The notes: generated by a model from the sequence alone, not told the origin. A stretch of DNA of 43,620 bases from Salinibacterium sp. (GCA_004297555.1 SCSV01000188.1:1-43620), one strand, 5' to 3'. Positions 30,610 to 38,156 are shown, numbered from the stretch's first letter. Numbers and translations: made by a program.

Positions 30610-31425
30610 ATGAAGCGAATTCTTGGAGCCCTCCTCTCGCTCGCGCTACTCGCGGTCCCGCTCCATGCCGACGGCATTCAGAACCCGGGCGCGACGCTCA
30701 CGGCCGGCCAGCTGCCGGGCACTACGACCAACGACAATGCTTGCGCGGGGTGCGTAGGGCAGATCCTGACGTCGGACTGCCCCGGTATCACGACGACCGC
30801 CACCGTCACGATCACCATCGCAACCCCGGCCATAGTCACCTGGACCAGCCCGCCATTCCACAACACGGCGATCAACCAGGACAACTGCCCGATCGTCTTC
30901 ACGACGACCGGCGCGCTGCCGACCGGTATCACCTCGGGAACTACCTATTGGGTGATCGCATCGTCTATCTCTGGCAACACCTTCCAGATCGCGACCAGCG
31001 TCCCCAATGCGCTCGCCGGCACGGCGGTGGCGACCAGCGGCACACAGTCCGGTGTCCAGACCGCGACGGCGTCGGCAACGACGGCATCAGCAACAGCCAA
31101 GAGCATCGGCGGTTTGACAATCCCGGCAGGGGATTGGGAAATCTCGGCGTTATGCATGCAATATCCGAATGCCTCGACCACCTCATCGCAATTTGTCTGC
31201 AACCTCTCGCAGACCGATAACACACTAAACGTGACTCCCAGCGACAACATGGCTATCGCGATCATCGGAGCAGCAATGTCGGCAGGATCACAGAACTTTC
31301 TCCCAACCAATACTGGCAGATTTTCTTTCGCGACGCCGACCAATGTCTTCGCTGTCGTGCAGAGCACGTTCGCGGTCAACACGATGAACGCGGCCGCCAT
31401 GATCCACGCCAGGCGAGCCCGCTGA
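30610..31425 (+). CDS. Secreted-type fibre-associated protein
   Basis: 271 aa from ATG 30610. MKRILGALLSLALLAVPLHA is a Sec signal peptide closely similar to that of the previous gene. The mature part is Thr/Ser-rich and beta-like; GGLTIPAGDWEISALCMQYP recalls a domain common in appendage proteins of rhizobial phages. Six Cys in the mature part, an even number. Likely a tail appendage or receptor-binding accessory. Confidence 0.7.
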   Translation: MKRILGALLSLALLAVPLHADGIQNPGATLTAGQLPGTTTNDNACAGCVGQILTSDCPGITTTATVTITIATPAIVTWTSPPFHNTAINQDNCPIVFTTTGALPTGITSGTTYWVIASSISGNTFQIATSVPNALAGTAVATSGTQSGVQTATASATTASATAKSIGGLTIPAGDWEISALCMQYPNASTTSSQFVCNLSQTDNTLNVTPSDNMAIAIIGAAMSAGSQNFLPTNTGRFSFATPTNVFAVVQSTFAVNTMNAAAMIHARRAR

Positions 31426-31431
31426 TCCCGG

Positions 31432-31441
31432 GTGCGTTGCG
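31432..31441 (+). promoter_or_regulatory. GTGCGTTGCG motif, copy 6 (before tail fibre)
   Basis: Exact 10-mer 40 nt before ATG 31472. The whole stretch from GGTGCGTTGCGGCGG to the ATG resembles that of copy 4 (both contain CCAT-C/T-GTG about 17 nt after the core). Confidence 0.55.
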
Positions 31442-31471
31442 GCGGGGCGGCGCGCGGCCATTGTGGCGGCC

Positions 31472-33241
31472 ATGAGCATCATTCGCCGCGCCCTTCTCGC
31501 CCTTGTCATGGCCGCCGGGATCAGCCCGGCCTTTGCGCAATCCGCGCCTCCGCCGGTGCCGGCGCTGCCCGATGCCGAGCGCCGCACCACATACACGATT
31601 TCCGGCTCGACCTGCGCCTGCGCAGTCAACTTCGCGCTCTACGGCGACAGCACGGATTATGGCAGCTGGATCGAGGTCTGGCTCAACGGAGCGCTGATCC
31701 CGTCGTCAAGTTACACCATCACCAGCCCGACCGGTACGCTCGGCCTGATCCCGCGGCCGATCACCGACGCGATCCTGACGTTCAACAGCGCGCAGACCGG
31801 AACGGTGCAGATCGTCGGCGCGCGCCGGCCGCGGCGGGTGTCGCAGTTTGCCGAGAACCGCGGCGTTGCGGCGCGCGATCTCAACCAGGCGATCACCGAC
31901 ATCGTCGCGATGCTCCGCGAAACCTGGGACAAGACCAATGACATCACCGGCCGCGTTGTGCTGGCGCCGCCGGGCGAGACGCTCGCCATGCTGCCGAGTG
32001 CCGCGAACCGCGCCAATTTCGGCGCCTGCTTCGATAGCAGCGGCAACCTGACGACCTGCGTCTCGGTGCCGTCGACCACATTCTCGGCCGGCACCGGCAT
32101 CACCTTCACGGGCACGAACCCGACGGTGATCAGCGCCTCGATCATCGCCGCCAACTCGCAGACGGGCGATTACACGATCCAGCCCTCGGATTGCAGCAAG
32201 ACGGTCGTGATCACCGGCGGGCTCAAGACCGCCACCTTGCCCGCGGCCGGCAGCGTCACGTCGGGCTGCGAGGTGATCGTCAAGAACGGCGACACCACCC
32301 GCGGCAAGAAGACCTCGAACTTCCCATCCGACGTCAGCTCGATCCTGTGGCCGTTGCAGTCGGTCAAGGTAAAGGCCGTCGCCGGGGCCTGGGTCACCAC
32401 GTACAAGCCGGGCCGCTGGATTCTTCCGACGACCACCGAAGTATGCGTGCGCCAGGATGGCAGTTCGAGCTCGGACGGGCTCGGCAATGGCACGGTCGCG
32501 GCCGATTGTCTGCCGACCGGGCAGTCCGCCGTCATTCTGATCGGTCAGCAATGGGACGGCTCAGGCTATAGCGCCTGCAACATTGGTTACTACGCTGGCG
32601 GCACCAGCACGTTCAACGAAAGCGTGTCGATGACCGGTCAGTCGATCGGCTGCTACCTGACCTTCAACTGGCGCGGCGCGACCATCCACACCTCGAACGG
32701 TCCGTGCTTCACCGGCGGCGACAACGGCATCGCCATCTTCAACATGAACCTCGGCTTCGTGCCGATCCTGCAATGTAATATCTCGAACACAGTCGGCACC
32801 GGCGCATTCTACTGCCACCAGACCTGCATCTATGACGTGTTCGGGCTGTTCGAGTGGATCCCGAGCGGCGGCAACGACCATTTGTTCTTTGCCGATGCGC
32901 AGGGCCGATCGGTGTGGTCGATCACGGGCGGCAGCCTCGTTGTCGGCGACGGCGCGGTCAGGGCCTTCGATTCGATGTTCGTCTGTGATGCCCATTGCGC
33001 AGGTTTCCAAATCAGCGGGACCATTGCATTTTCCGCCAACGTGACCTGCAACCGGGTATTCGACGATTTCGGCGGCAGCTGGATGAATACGACCGCGACC
33101 TTCTCCGGGACCTGCACCGGCATCACCACGTCGCGCATTTCCGGCAACTCGACGCTGATCACGAACGGCACGACGATCCTGGGCGGCACGACCACGGCCG
33201 GCACCGGCGGCGCGGGTCTGGTCTGCACAAGCAAATGCTGA
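31472..33241 (+). CDS. Tail fibre with N-terminal signal peptide, cysteine-rich
   Basis: 589 aa from ATG 31472; the GTG at 31463 is an alternative. MSIIRRALLALVMAAGISPA followed by FAQ is a Sec signal peptide. Residues ~40-155 resemble the T7 gp17 N-terminal tail-attachment domain (YTISGSTCACAVNFALYGDS, FAENRGVAARDLNQAITDIV). The remainder is beta-helix-like with Gly/Thr/Ser repeats and ends LVCTSKC. It has 20 cysteines, an exceptional number for a phage fibre and far more than the other virion proteins here. No Shine-Dalgarno is obvious. Receptor-binding role by position and domain. Confidence 0.8.
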   Translation: MSIIRRALLALVMAAGISPAFAQSAPPPVPALPDAERRTTYTISGSTCACAVNFALYGDSTDYGSWIEVWLNGALIPSSSYTITSPTGTLGLIPRPITDAILTFNSAQTGTVQIVGARRPRRVSQFAENRGVAARDLNQAITDIVAMLRETWDKTNDITGRVVLAPPGETLAMLPSAANRANFGACFDSSGNLTTCVSVPSTTFSAGTGITFTGTNPTVISASIIAANSQTGDYTIQPSDCSKTVVITGGLKTATLPAAGSVTSGCEVIVKNGDTTRGKKTSNFPSDVSSILWPLQSVKVKAVAGAWVTTYKPGRWILPTTTEVCVRQDGSSSSDGLGNGTVAADCLPTGQSAVILIGQQWDGSGYSACNIGYYAGGTSTFNESVSMTGQSIGCYLTFNWRGATIHTSNGPCFTGGDNGIAIFNMNLGFVPILQCNISNTVGTGAFYCHQTCIYDVFGLFEWIPSGGNDHLFFADAQGRSVWSITGGSLVVGDGAVRAFDSMFVCDAHCAGFQISGTIAFSANVTCNRVFDDFGGSWMNTTATFSGTCTGITTSRISGNSTLITNGTTILGGTTTAGTGGAGLVCTSKC

Positions 33242-33251
33242 GGTAACCCCA

Positions 33252-33449
33252 ATGACAGTTCTCGTCTTCGTGCTCTACTTCGCTTGGCTGAAAGAGGGAT
33301 CAGGCAAGGTCGAGGAGACCTACAGCTACCCGACCATGCAGCAATGCGAGGCGGCGAAGGATCAGATGATCAAGGACAAGATCTATCCGAACGTGCCGGG
33401 CGGGCTCGTTTTCTCGCACGCGCTCCACGCCGAGTGTCGAGAGCGCTAA
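33252..33449 (+). CDS. Small hypothetical protein with hydrophobic N-terminus
   Basis: 65 aa, MTVLVFVLYFAWLKEGSGKV, with GAGGTAA upstream. Contains SYPTMQQCEAAKDQM, a short pattern common in small phage proteins of unknown role. Two Cys after the hydrophobic start. Ends tail-to-tail, with overlapping stops, against the minus-strand gene 33446-33721. Confidence 0.65.
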   Translation: MTVLVFVLYFAWLKEGSGKVEETYSYPTMQQCEAAKDQMIKDKIYPNVPGGLVFSHALHAECRER

Positions 33450-33721
33450 CGCGGCGGGACGTAGCTGGAGCGCTTGGCCGGGTAATGGTCGTAGAACACC
33501 AACTGCCCGGTACGCTCGTGCTCTTTGCTGTCGGCGCACGGTTTCCCGTTGAGCCCATCCGGGTAATAGTCACAGGCCGGATAGAGCTTCGCCGGTTCTT
33601 CGTCCGGGGCCTTGACGCCATTCAGGTAGGGCATCGGCACTACGGTCAGGCGGGCCAGATACGGCGCGGTGGCGATAAACAGCAGCCCGATCGCGAACGG
33701 GATCAATTTTCTCAATCTCAA
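33446..33721 (-). CDS. Membrane-anchored accessory gene (moron-like), reversed in the late region
   Basis: 91 aa. A perfect AGGAGG (33732-33727) lies 5 nt before TTG 33721, so I choose the TTG start over the track GTG at 33727, which overlaps the AGGAGGTG. The N-terminus LRLRKLIPFAIGLLFIATAP is a signal anchor; the rest (YPACDYYPDGLNGKPCADSK) is a small outward-facing domain with two Cys. Opposite to all late genes and A/T-richer, it looks like an independently expressed cargo gene, perhaps active in a lysogen (inference). Confidence 0.65.
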   Translation of the reverse strand: MRLRKLIPFAIGLLFIATAPYLARLTVVPMPYLNGVKAPDEEPAKLYPACDYYPDGLNGKPCADSKEHERTGQLVFYDHYPAKRSSYVPPR

Positions 33722-33785
33722 AGCCACCTCCTAAAAATGAGCGGAACTTACGCTGCAACCGCCGATCGAGCAAGCGGGCTTCGTG

Positions 33786-33795
33786 GTGCGTTGCG
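33786..33795 (+). promoter_or_regulatory. GTGCGTTGCG motif, copy 7 (before endolysin)
   Basis: Exact 10-mer 59 nt before the GTG start of the endolysin gene, in the 123-nt gap between divergent genes. Extended GGTGCGTTGCGATC, like copy 1. Confidence 0.55.
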
Positions 33796-33844
33796 ATCGT
33801 GCCACACATAAGGCGAGGTCATCCCTGAAGCCGAGGGATAGACC

Positions 33845-34420
33845 GTGGATATCGCCAAGCTCAAACAGGCAAATCTGACCCGCTGGAACGCCGCATCGAT
33901 CAAGCCGGAGCTGGTTGAGACGTTCGATCAGGTTGCTCGGCGCCTCATAGCCGCGAAGAAGCGCTATCAGGTCGTCGAGGATAGGACGCATGTTCCGTGG
34001 CCCGTCATCGCCGTCATCCATGAGCGGGAGAGCTCGCAGAGCTGGATGGCCTCGCTGGCGCAGGGTGATCCCTGGAATCAGGTCTCGATCCACGTTCCGC
34101 GCGGCCGTGGGCCCTTCTCGTCATGGGAGGCCGCCGCGATCGACGCGCTGGCCGTCTGCCCGCCGCACGCCGCCGCATGGGATGACTGGTCGATCGGCGG
34201 GGCGCTGACCCTGCTCGAGCAATACAACGGCCTCGGCTACGCCCGCATGGGCCTTCCGTCGCCCTACATCTGGGCCGGCACCGACCAGTACCACGCCGGC
34301 AAATACATCGCTGATGGCCACTTCGATCCGCACGCGATTGACCACCAGCTCGGCTGCGCGGGCCTCCTCGGCCGCATGACGCTCCTCGACCCCTCAATCC
34401 AGCAGGAATGGCACCCGTAA
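33845..34420 (+). CDS. Endolysin (lysozyme-like muramidase)
   Basis: 191 aa with a GTG start (MDIAKLKQANLTRWNAASIK). The motif VPWPVIAVIHERESSQSWMA contains the likely catalytic Glu, followed by GDPWNQVSIHVPRGRGPFSS, IDALAVCPPHAA, SIGGALTLLEQYNGLGYARM and YIWAGTDQYHAGKYIADGHF. This is the lysozyme family I know from rhizobial phages. It has no signal peptide, so it depends on the holin encoded next. Confidence 0.85.
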   Translation: MDIAKLKQANLTRWNAASIKPELVETFDQVARRLIAAKKRYQVVEDRTHVPWPVIAVIHERESSQSWMASLAQGDPWNQVSIHVPRGRGPFSSWEAAAIDALAVCPPHAAAWDDWSIGGALTLLEQYNGLGYARMGLPSPYIWAGTDQYHAGKYIADGHFDPHAIDHQLGCAGLLGRMTLLDPSIQQEWHP

Positions 34421-34430
34421 GGAGACTTCG

Positions 34431-34718
34431 ATGGACGACACGATGAAGACGATCCTGGCCGGCGTTGTGCGCCACGGCCTGACCACGCTGGGCGGCGCGC
34501 TCGTCACTGGCGGCTACATGGATTCGAGCAGCGCCACGGCCTTTGTCGGCGGCGGCATGGTGCTCGCAGGCGTGGCGTGGTCATGGTGGCAGAAAGAGGG
34601 CCAGGCGCGTGCGCTGGCGATCCTGGCGCGGATGCATCCGGTGGTCTCGGCGAACGCCTCCCACGAGGCGGCGGTCGCTGCCGCCCACGCCGCGGTCAAG
34701 GCCGAGGAGGCGAAGTGA
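34431..34718 (+). CDS. Holin (Pam3_gp28-like)
   Basis: 95 aa, MDDTMKTILAGVVRHGLTTL followed by GGALVTGGYMDSSSATAFVG and GGMVLAGVAWSWWQKEGQAR: two hydrophobic segments with a short turn, then a charged tail. This resembles the Pam3_gp28-type putative holins that follow endolysins in alphaproteobacterial phages. AGGAGAC precedes the ATG. It would permeabilise the inner membrane to release the endolysin. Confidence 0.78.
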   Translation: MDDTMKTILAGVVRHGLTTLGGALVTGGYMDSSSATAFVGGGMVLAGVAWSWWQKEGQARALAILARMHPVVSANASHEAAVAAAHAAVKAEEAK

Positions 34719-35242
34719 TGCGCACGCTCGCCCGAATCCTCCTCGTTGCCTTTCTGCCTGTCGCTGCTCTGGCAGGCGCTCCGGCGCAGGCTCAGACGAA
34801 ACTGACCGGCAACATCGTCCGCGACATCGCCGCGGCCAAGCCCAGCGCAAGCACCGACGGAGAGACCACGGTCGACAAGGCCATGGGCTCGTTCGGCCAG
34901 GAGGTCCGCAAGATCACCAAGCAGCTCGTCGACAAGGCCATCGTCGACGTGCAGGCCGCGCTCGACGACGCCACCAAGCACAACGACGCGATCTCAATTC
35001 CCTGCTGGCAGGCAAATCTCGAGCTGCTCAAGGGGCTGCCGAGCCAGTGGGAGACCCCGCCAGCCGATATCGGCCTTGCGCTCGGCATCCAGATCCAGCG
35101 CGACCTGCTGAACTCGATCACGGGCACCGACGCGAAGTCGCTGAAGGTCGCCTGCGCCGCACTGTGGGGTGACCAGCTGAAGATCGTGGCCAATGTCGGC
35201 GCGCTGCTCGGCGTGCGCATCGCCACCGGCGGCCTGTTCTGA
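34718..35242 (+). CDS. Secreted protein of the lysis module
   Basis: 174 aa from ATG 34718. MRTLARILLVAFLPVAALAG followed by APAQAQT is a Sec signal peptide with AQA-Q cleavage. The mature part starts KLTGNIVRDIAAAKP and has two Cys (SIPCWQAN, KVACAALW). I recall this family directly after the holin in rhizobial phages; function unknown, possibly spanin-like or an adhesion factor, but it has no lipobox. Confidence 0.72.
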   Translation: MRTLARILLVAFLPVAALAGAPAQAQTKLTGNIVRDIAAAKPSASTDGETTVDKAMGSFGQEVRKITKQLVDKAIVDVQAALDDATKHNDAISIPCWQANLELLKGLPSQWETPPADIGLALGIQIQRDLLNSITGTDAKSLKVACAALWGDQLKIVANVGALLGVRIATGGLF

Positions 35243-35309
35243 ATGCAAGCGAGCCGAGCTGTCGCCGTGAACGGCAGCCCGGCTCTAACCACCACGAAGA
35301 GAGGGCTTC

Positions 35310-35387
35310 ATGATGGCTGCCGGCGATCTCAACACAACTTTGGGGCGAGTTCTAACCGCTTCTGTGCGCACCCGTGAAAATATCTGA
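35310..35387 (+). CDS. Possible 25-aa microprotein
   Basis: MMAAGDLNTTLGRVLTASVR then TRENI, preceded by GAGAGGG 5 nt upstream. It lies in the 154-nt gap between lysis genes, which also holds a GAGCCG/CGGCTC inverted repeat (35251-35286). A degraded gene remnant is an equally good explanation. Confidence 0.25.
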   Translation: MMAAGDLNTTLGRVLTASVRTRENI

Positions 35388-35396
35388 GGTGCGATA

Positions 35397-35789
35397 ATGC
35401 AGCCGCAAGAGACCGGCTTCGACTGGTGGCACGCGTTGTCGGGGATGGTCGGCGCGGCGGTCGGAGCAGGGTCAACGTTACTGACCTGGATCATCCGAGC
35501 CGCGCGCATGGAACCGACTATCCGAGCAGAGATCGTAGCCGCCGAGCAACGCGTCGAGCAGAAGATCGACGACAAAATCGATCAGGAGATCGGTCATTTC
35601 CGGGAGACGCTCTCCGGCATGCGCGAGAAGATCAACGATGTCGAGCGCGAATCCGTCTCACGCGAAGAGTTCAAGGAATTCCTTCGGCAGCACCGCGAGG
35701 ACTTCCAGAAGGCACGGCAGGAGAACCGCGAGGACTTCGCCGAGCTGAAGCGGAACGTCGCGGAGATCGTCGGCGCTCGGAAGCATTAA
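35397..35789 (+). CDS. Membrane-anchored coiled-coil protein (possible spanin/lysis accessory)
   Basis: 130 aa, MQPQETGFDWWHALSGMVGA with one transmembrane segment (MVGAAVGAGSTLLTWII), then a long coiled coil (EQRVEQKIDDKIDQEIGHFR; REEFKEFLRQHREDFQKARQ). TM plus coiled coil is the i-spanin layout, but no outer lipoprotein gene is found nearby, so the assignment is tentative. Last gene of the late operon; convergent with the leftward operon. Confidence 0.65.
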   Translation: MQPQETGFDWWHALSGMVGAAVGAGSTLLTWIIRAARMEPTIRAEIVAAEQRVEQKIDDKIDQEIGHFRETLSGMREKINDVERESVSREEFKEFLRQHREDFQKARQENREDFAELKRNVAEIVGARKH

Positions 35790-35797
35790 CGCGGCGC

Positions 35798-35893
35798 TCA
35801 TTCGCGGTTAATTAAATAGACCGTAATGATCCATCCAGCGATGCCTGCAATCAGGCAGGCCAGCCAGTAATATTCGGGTAAAGGCGGTCTCAT
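35798..35893 (-). CDS. 31-aa membrane microprotein, end of leftward operon
   Basis: Too short for the track. MRPPLPEYYWLACLIAGIAG then WIITVYLINRE: almost entirely one transmembrane helix. GAGGAG 8-9 nt upstream and coupling to the stop of 35905-36129 support it. Ends 9 nt from the convergent late gene. No terminator hairpin lies between them. Confidence 0.6.
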   Translation of the reverse strand: MRPPLPEYYWLACLIAGIAGWIITVYLINRE

Positions 35894-35904
35894 CTTCTCC
35901 TCGC

Positions 35905-36129
35905 TCATTCGCGCGGAGCGTCGGGGAACGGTTTTCCCGTCAGCCTGATTCCGGGCCAGAAGCTGCTAGTGGCCATCAGCCATCGTACATAGCCGCCATC
36001 GACTAAACACTCAGCCGCCGCGTACAAGGCATCTTTTTCCGGATCATCTCCTGATCTGAATCGACGAGGTAGGAGAAAGCGGTCATCGTGCCGCCGAGCT
36101 TCCTCATACATGCTTTCTGGCGTCATCAT
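35905..36129 (-). CDS. Hypothetical protein
   Basis: 74 aa, MMTPESMYEEARRHDDRFLL. Mixed helical, Arg- and aromatic-rich; no family recognised. Member of the leftward operon. Confidence 0.6.
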   Translation of the reverse strand: MMTPESMYEEARRHDDRFLLPRRFRSGDDPEKDALYAAAECLVDGGYVRWLMATSSFWPGIRLTGKPFPDAPRE

Positions 36130-36141
36130 CCTTGCTCTCGC

Positions 36142-36612
36142 TCATTGGCCAGCAGCGTCTCTGGCGGCTGTCGAGCGAAGCGCCATTAGCGTCTCTTGCT
36201 CGCTGCCGTCGTAGACGTAGGCGCTCCGGTAGTTGCACAGGGGCTCAAAGCCCCATCGCTCATAGTAGCCCTTCAGGCTCGTCGACAGGAGGATCAGCGT
36301 CGCTTGTGGGCGCAGCTCGGCCAATGTCGCGTCAATGAGATCCTTCCCAATACCGCGCCCTTGGTGGCATTTCTCGACTTGAACCCAGCAGATATTGAAT
36401 ACACCCCAGCTCGACCAATCTACCGACCAGCATGAGCAGCCGACCGGCTCATCATCTACCGTCGCAACTAAGAAGCGCGGTCGCCAAGGCCCGTCAGAAA
36501 GCGCGCAACGCGCATCGGGATAGAACATCTGAGCGCAATGCGCGTCGTAATTCTCAGCGACGATCGCCGCAAGCTTCGGAATATCGTCTTCCGTGAGGGA
36601 CCGAATGCGCAT
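36142..36612 (-). CDS. GNAT-family N-acetyltransferase
   Basis: 156 aa, MRIRSLTEDDIPKLAAIVAE. The acetyl-CoA loop VEKCHQGRGIGKDLIDATLA (Q/R-x-x-G-x-G) and the late YYERWGFEPL pattern place it in the GNAT superfamily. The substrate cannot be told from sequence. In a phage accessory operon it may modify a host protein, a small molecule or an antiphage factor (inference). Confidence 0.8.
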   Translation of the reverse strand: MRIRSLTEDDIPKLAAIVAENYDAHCAQMFYPDARCALSDGPWRPRFLVATVDDEPVGCSCWSVDWSSWGVFNICWVQVEKCHQGRGIGKDLIDATLAELRPQATLILLSTSLKGYYERWGFEPLCNYRSAYVYDGSEQETLMALRSTAARDAAGQ

Positions 36613-36639
36613 AGGCTATCTCTTCGCGCTCATCGCTTA

Positions 36640-36900
36640 TCAACGGCGCGGCTTTAGAACTGCGCCGGTCCAAATTGTATCCCCGACAACTTCTTTGCGA
36701 TAGATAAGACGCTTGCAGCTCTCGCAAGTGACGTCAATTATTGCTGTTGTCTCGCATCCTTCAGGATCGCCGTAGTAGCCGGTCGAGATCTCGGATTCTG
36801 CAAACACCGAAATCATATCATCAGTCCACGGCGCGCTGCAGAAAACACAAAGCGGGCGTGCGCCGGGGGCAAATCCATTGATGTCATCTTTCTTCGTCAT
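36640..36900 (-). CDS. Hypothetical zinc-ribbon protein
   Basis: 86 aa, MTKKDDINGFAPGARPLCVF. Two Cys pairs (CVFC and CESC) about 43 residues apart flank the beta-rich core, a zinc-ribbon layout. No specific family recognised. Confidence 0.65.
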   Translation of the reverse strand: MTKKDDINGFAPGARPLCVFCSAPWTDDMISVFAESEISTGYYGDPEGCETTAIIDVTCESCKRLIYRKEVVGDTIWTGAVLKPRR

Positions 36901-36912
36901 GACGCTTCCTGC

Positions 36913-37083
36913 TCAAGATCGTTCATAGGATTCGGCGGCTATCAGATGTCCCCGCGCACGTTCCAGCAACTGCTCGATAAGCGCATATTGCCGCGTGCGG
37001 CCCGGATCAAGATCGCGCACGATCTCGGCCAGCTCAGTGACCACTGCGATAAGGTCTCGGGTTGCCTGTTGGCTGCTCTTCAT
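36913..37083 (-). CDS. Small helical protein
   Basis: 56 aa from ATG 37083 (MKSSQQATRDLIAVVTELAE), chosen because GCGAGG stands 6 nt upstream; the track start at 37113 lacks one. Amphipathic helices throughout. Function unknown. Confidence 0.55.
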   Translation of the reverse strand: MKSSQQATRDLIAVVTELAEIVRDLDPGRTRQYALIEQLLERARGHLIAAESYERS

Positions 37084-37227
37084 GTCATCCTCGCTGTCGG
37101 TCAGCAGTGCCACTTGCGGCGTTTACCAGGACGAAGCAGCGGATGCACGGCGAGGGGCCGTATCCTCCTATACTTCCCTTTTCTTGGAGGTGTCGGTCGG
37201 GGCCACCAATAGCTCTGATTCCGCGTT

Positions 37228-37428
37228 CTAGCCGGCATCATCGCGCTCACCATTCGTAAGCGGCGGAATCCACGCTTCGGCGGCCGCCTTGGCATCCTTA
37301 AGAGACGCCCAGGGGCCGACCGAATCAACAGAAGGATCAAGTGGCCAAAAGAACCACTTCCCGCGTTCCTGAACGATCCCGCCAAGTTTTGAAGTATGCC
37401 AACCTGGCTCTTGTTGTTGCCAATCCAT
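37228..37428 (-). CDS. Hypothetical protein, WH-T-x-GG family
   Basis: 66 aa from ATG 37428 (MDWQQQEPGWHTSKLGGIVQ), AGGG 9 nt upstream and 11 nt after the upstream stop. GWH...GGIVQERGKWFFWPLDP and SLKDAKAAAEAWIP form a short antiparallel beta unit plus helix seen in many small phage proteins. The following 144 nt (37084-37227) contain only AGGAGG before a possible 15-codon GTG ORF and a CCTCC/GGAGG inverted repeat, no clear gene. Confidence 0.65.
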   Translation of the reverse strand: MDWQQQEPGWHTSKLGGIVQERGKWFFWPLDPSVDSVGPWASLKDAKAAAEAWIPPLTNGERDDAG

Positions 37429-37439
37429 ATTCGCAATCC

Positions 37440-37724
37440 CTACTGAACAGCGCACGCGTGGTGGAAATTGCAGCCTTCTTCGTCGGCGACGCGCAACGCA
37501 TCATCCTTGATCGGCTCGCCGCAAACCTCGCAGAGGGGCCATAGGTCGCCGGAATCGTCGTCGCGCAGTGCGGCTTCCCATGGGTTGAGAGCCCAAACGC
37601 GCAGCCGGCTCGCAAGCTCCTCGTCACCTCGCTGTTCAGCGGCGGCAACGCTGGCGCGCATGCTCTCGACGAACGCCTCCGCATTATCGCGCATGTGCTG
37701 GTACTTCTCTTCGATCGTTGGCAT
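37440..37724 (-). CDS. Hypothetical protein with C-terminal zinc motif
   Basis: 94 aa from ATG 37724 (MPTIEEKYQHMRDNAEAFVE); this ATG has GGAG at 8 nt, whereas ATG 37730 is only 2 nt from it. Coiled-coil N-terminal half, then CEVCGEPIKDDALRVADEEG and CNFHHAC, a LIM-like zinc knuckle. Function unknown. Confidence 0.65.
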   Translation of the reverse strand: MPTIEEKYQHMRDNAEAFVESMRASVAAAEQRGDEELASRLRVWALNPWEAALRDDDSGDLWPLCEVCGEPIKDDALRVADEEGCNFHHACAVQ

Positions 37725-37736
37725 GGTCATCGCTCC

Positions 37737-38156
37737 TTATTGAGCAGCGTTAGCTAGTTCTAGCAGCACATCGGCATGACATGCGTGTCCAGCCGGACAC
37801 CAACAGGCTAGATTCTTCCCTTTGAGGGAAGATAGCGCGTCTACGATACGCAGCATGTCTTTTACATCAGACCATTGCGTTGGATCTGATGGCTCCATTC
37901 TGATCGTTCGTCCAGCGTAGAGCGGAACGACCTGGCCGACGCGCGATTCCTCGACCCAGCCTATGAACTTTCCCGTCCGCCGATAATGCAAGCAGCAATC
38001 AAGCCACCATCGATATCGCTTTGCGGCAAGATCTCGTTCTGCGGCATTTCCATCAGCCTTATAAGGGTTTCCCCACATAGTTGGGCGCCCGACATAGACC
38101 GTGTTCTCGGGCATTCGCCAACCCTTGGTTCGCTTGCGTTGAATCCTCTTAGGCAT
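37737..38156 (-). CDS. DUF4326 protein
   Basis: 139 aa from ATG 38156 (MPKRIQRKRTKGWRMPENTV); an upstream ATG at 38174 adds six residues. NTVYVGRPTMWGNPY and the C-terminal GKNLACWCPAGHACHADVLL are the two signature blocks of DUF4326, a small family found in phages and bacteria. Biochemical function unknown; the conserved Cys/His cluster suggests metal or nucleotide binding. Confidence 0.8.
   Translation of the reverse strand: MPKRIQRKRTKGWRMPENTVYVGRPTMWGNPYKADGNAAERDLAAKRYRWWLDCCLHYRRTGKFIGWVEESRVGQVVPLYAGRTIRMEPSDPTQWSDVKDMLRIVDALSSLKGKNLACWCPAGHACHADVLLELANAAQ

Noticed and set aside
16239-33241. Diversity-generating retroelement acting on the tail fibre
   Set aside because: The capsid and decoration genes recall BPP-1-type phages, but no reverse transcriptase and no template/variable repeat pair was found.
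33731-34093. 120-aa minus-strand ORF opposite the endolysin
   Set aside because: Antisense to a clear endolysin gene; no ribosome binding site or domain.
37101-37436. 111-aa minus-strand ORF
   Set aside because: It overlaps 37228-37428, whose product has a familiar small-phage-protein pattern; the 111-aa product is basic and unstructured-looking.
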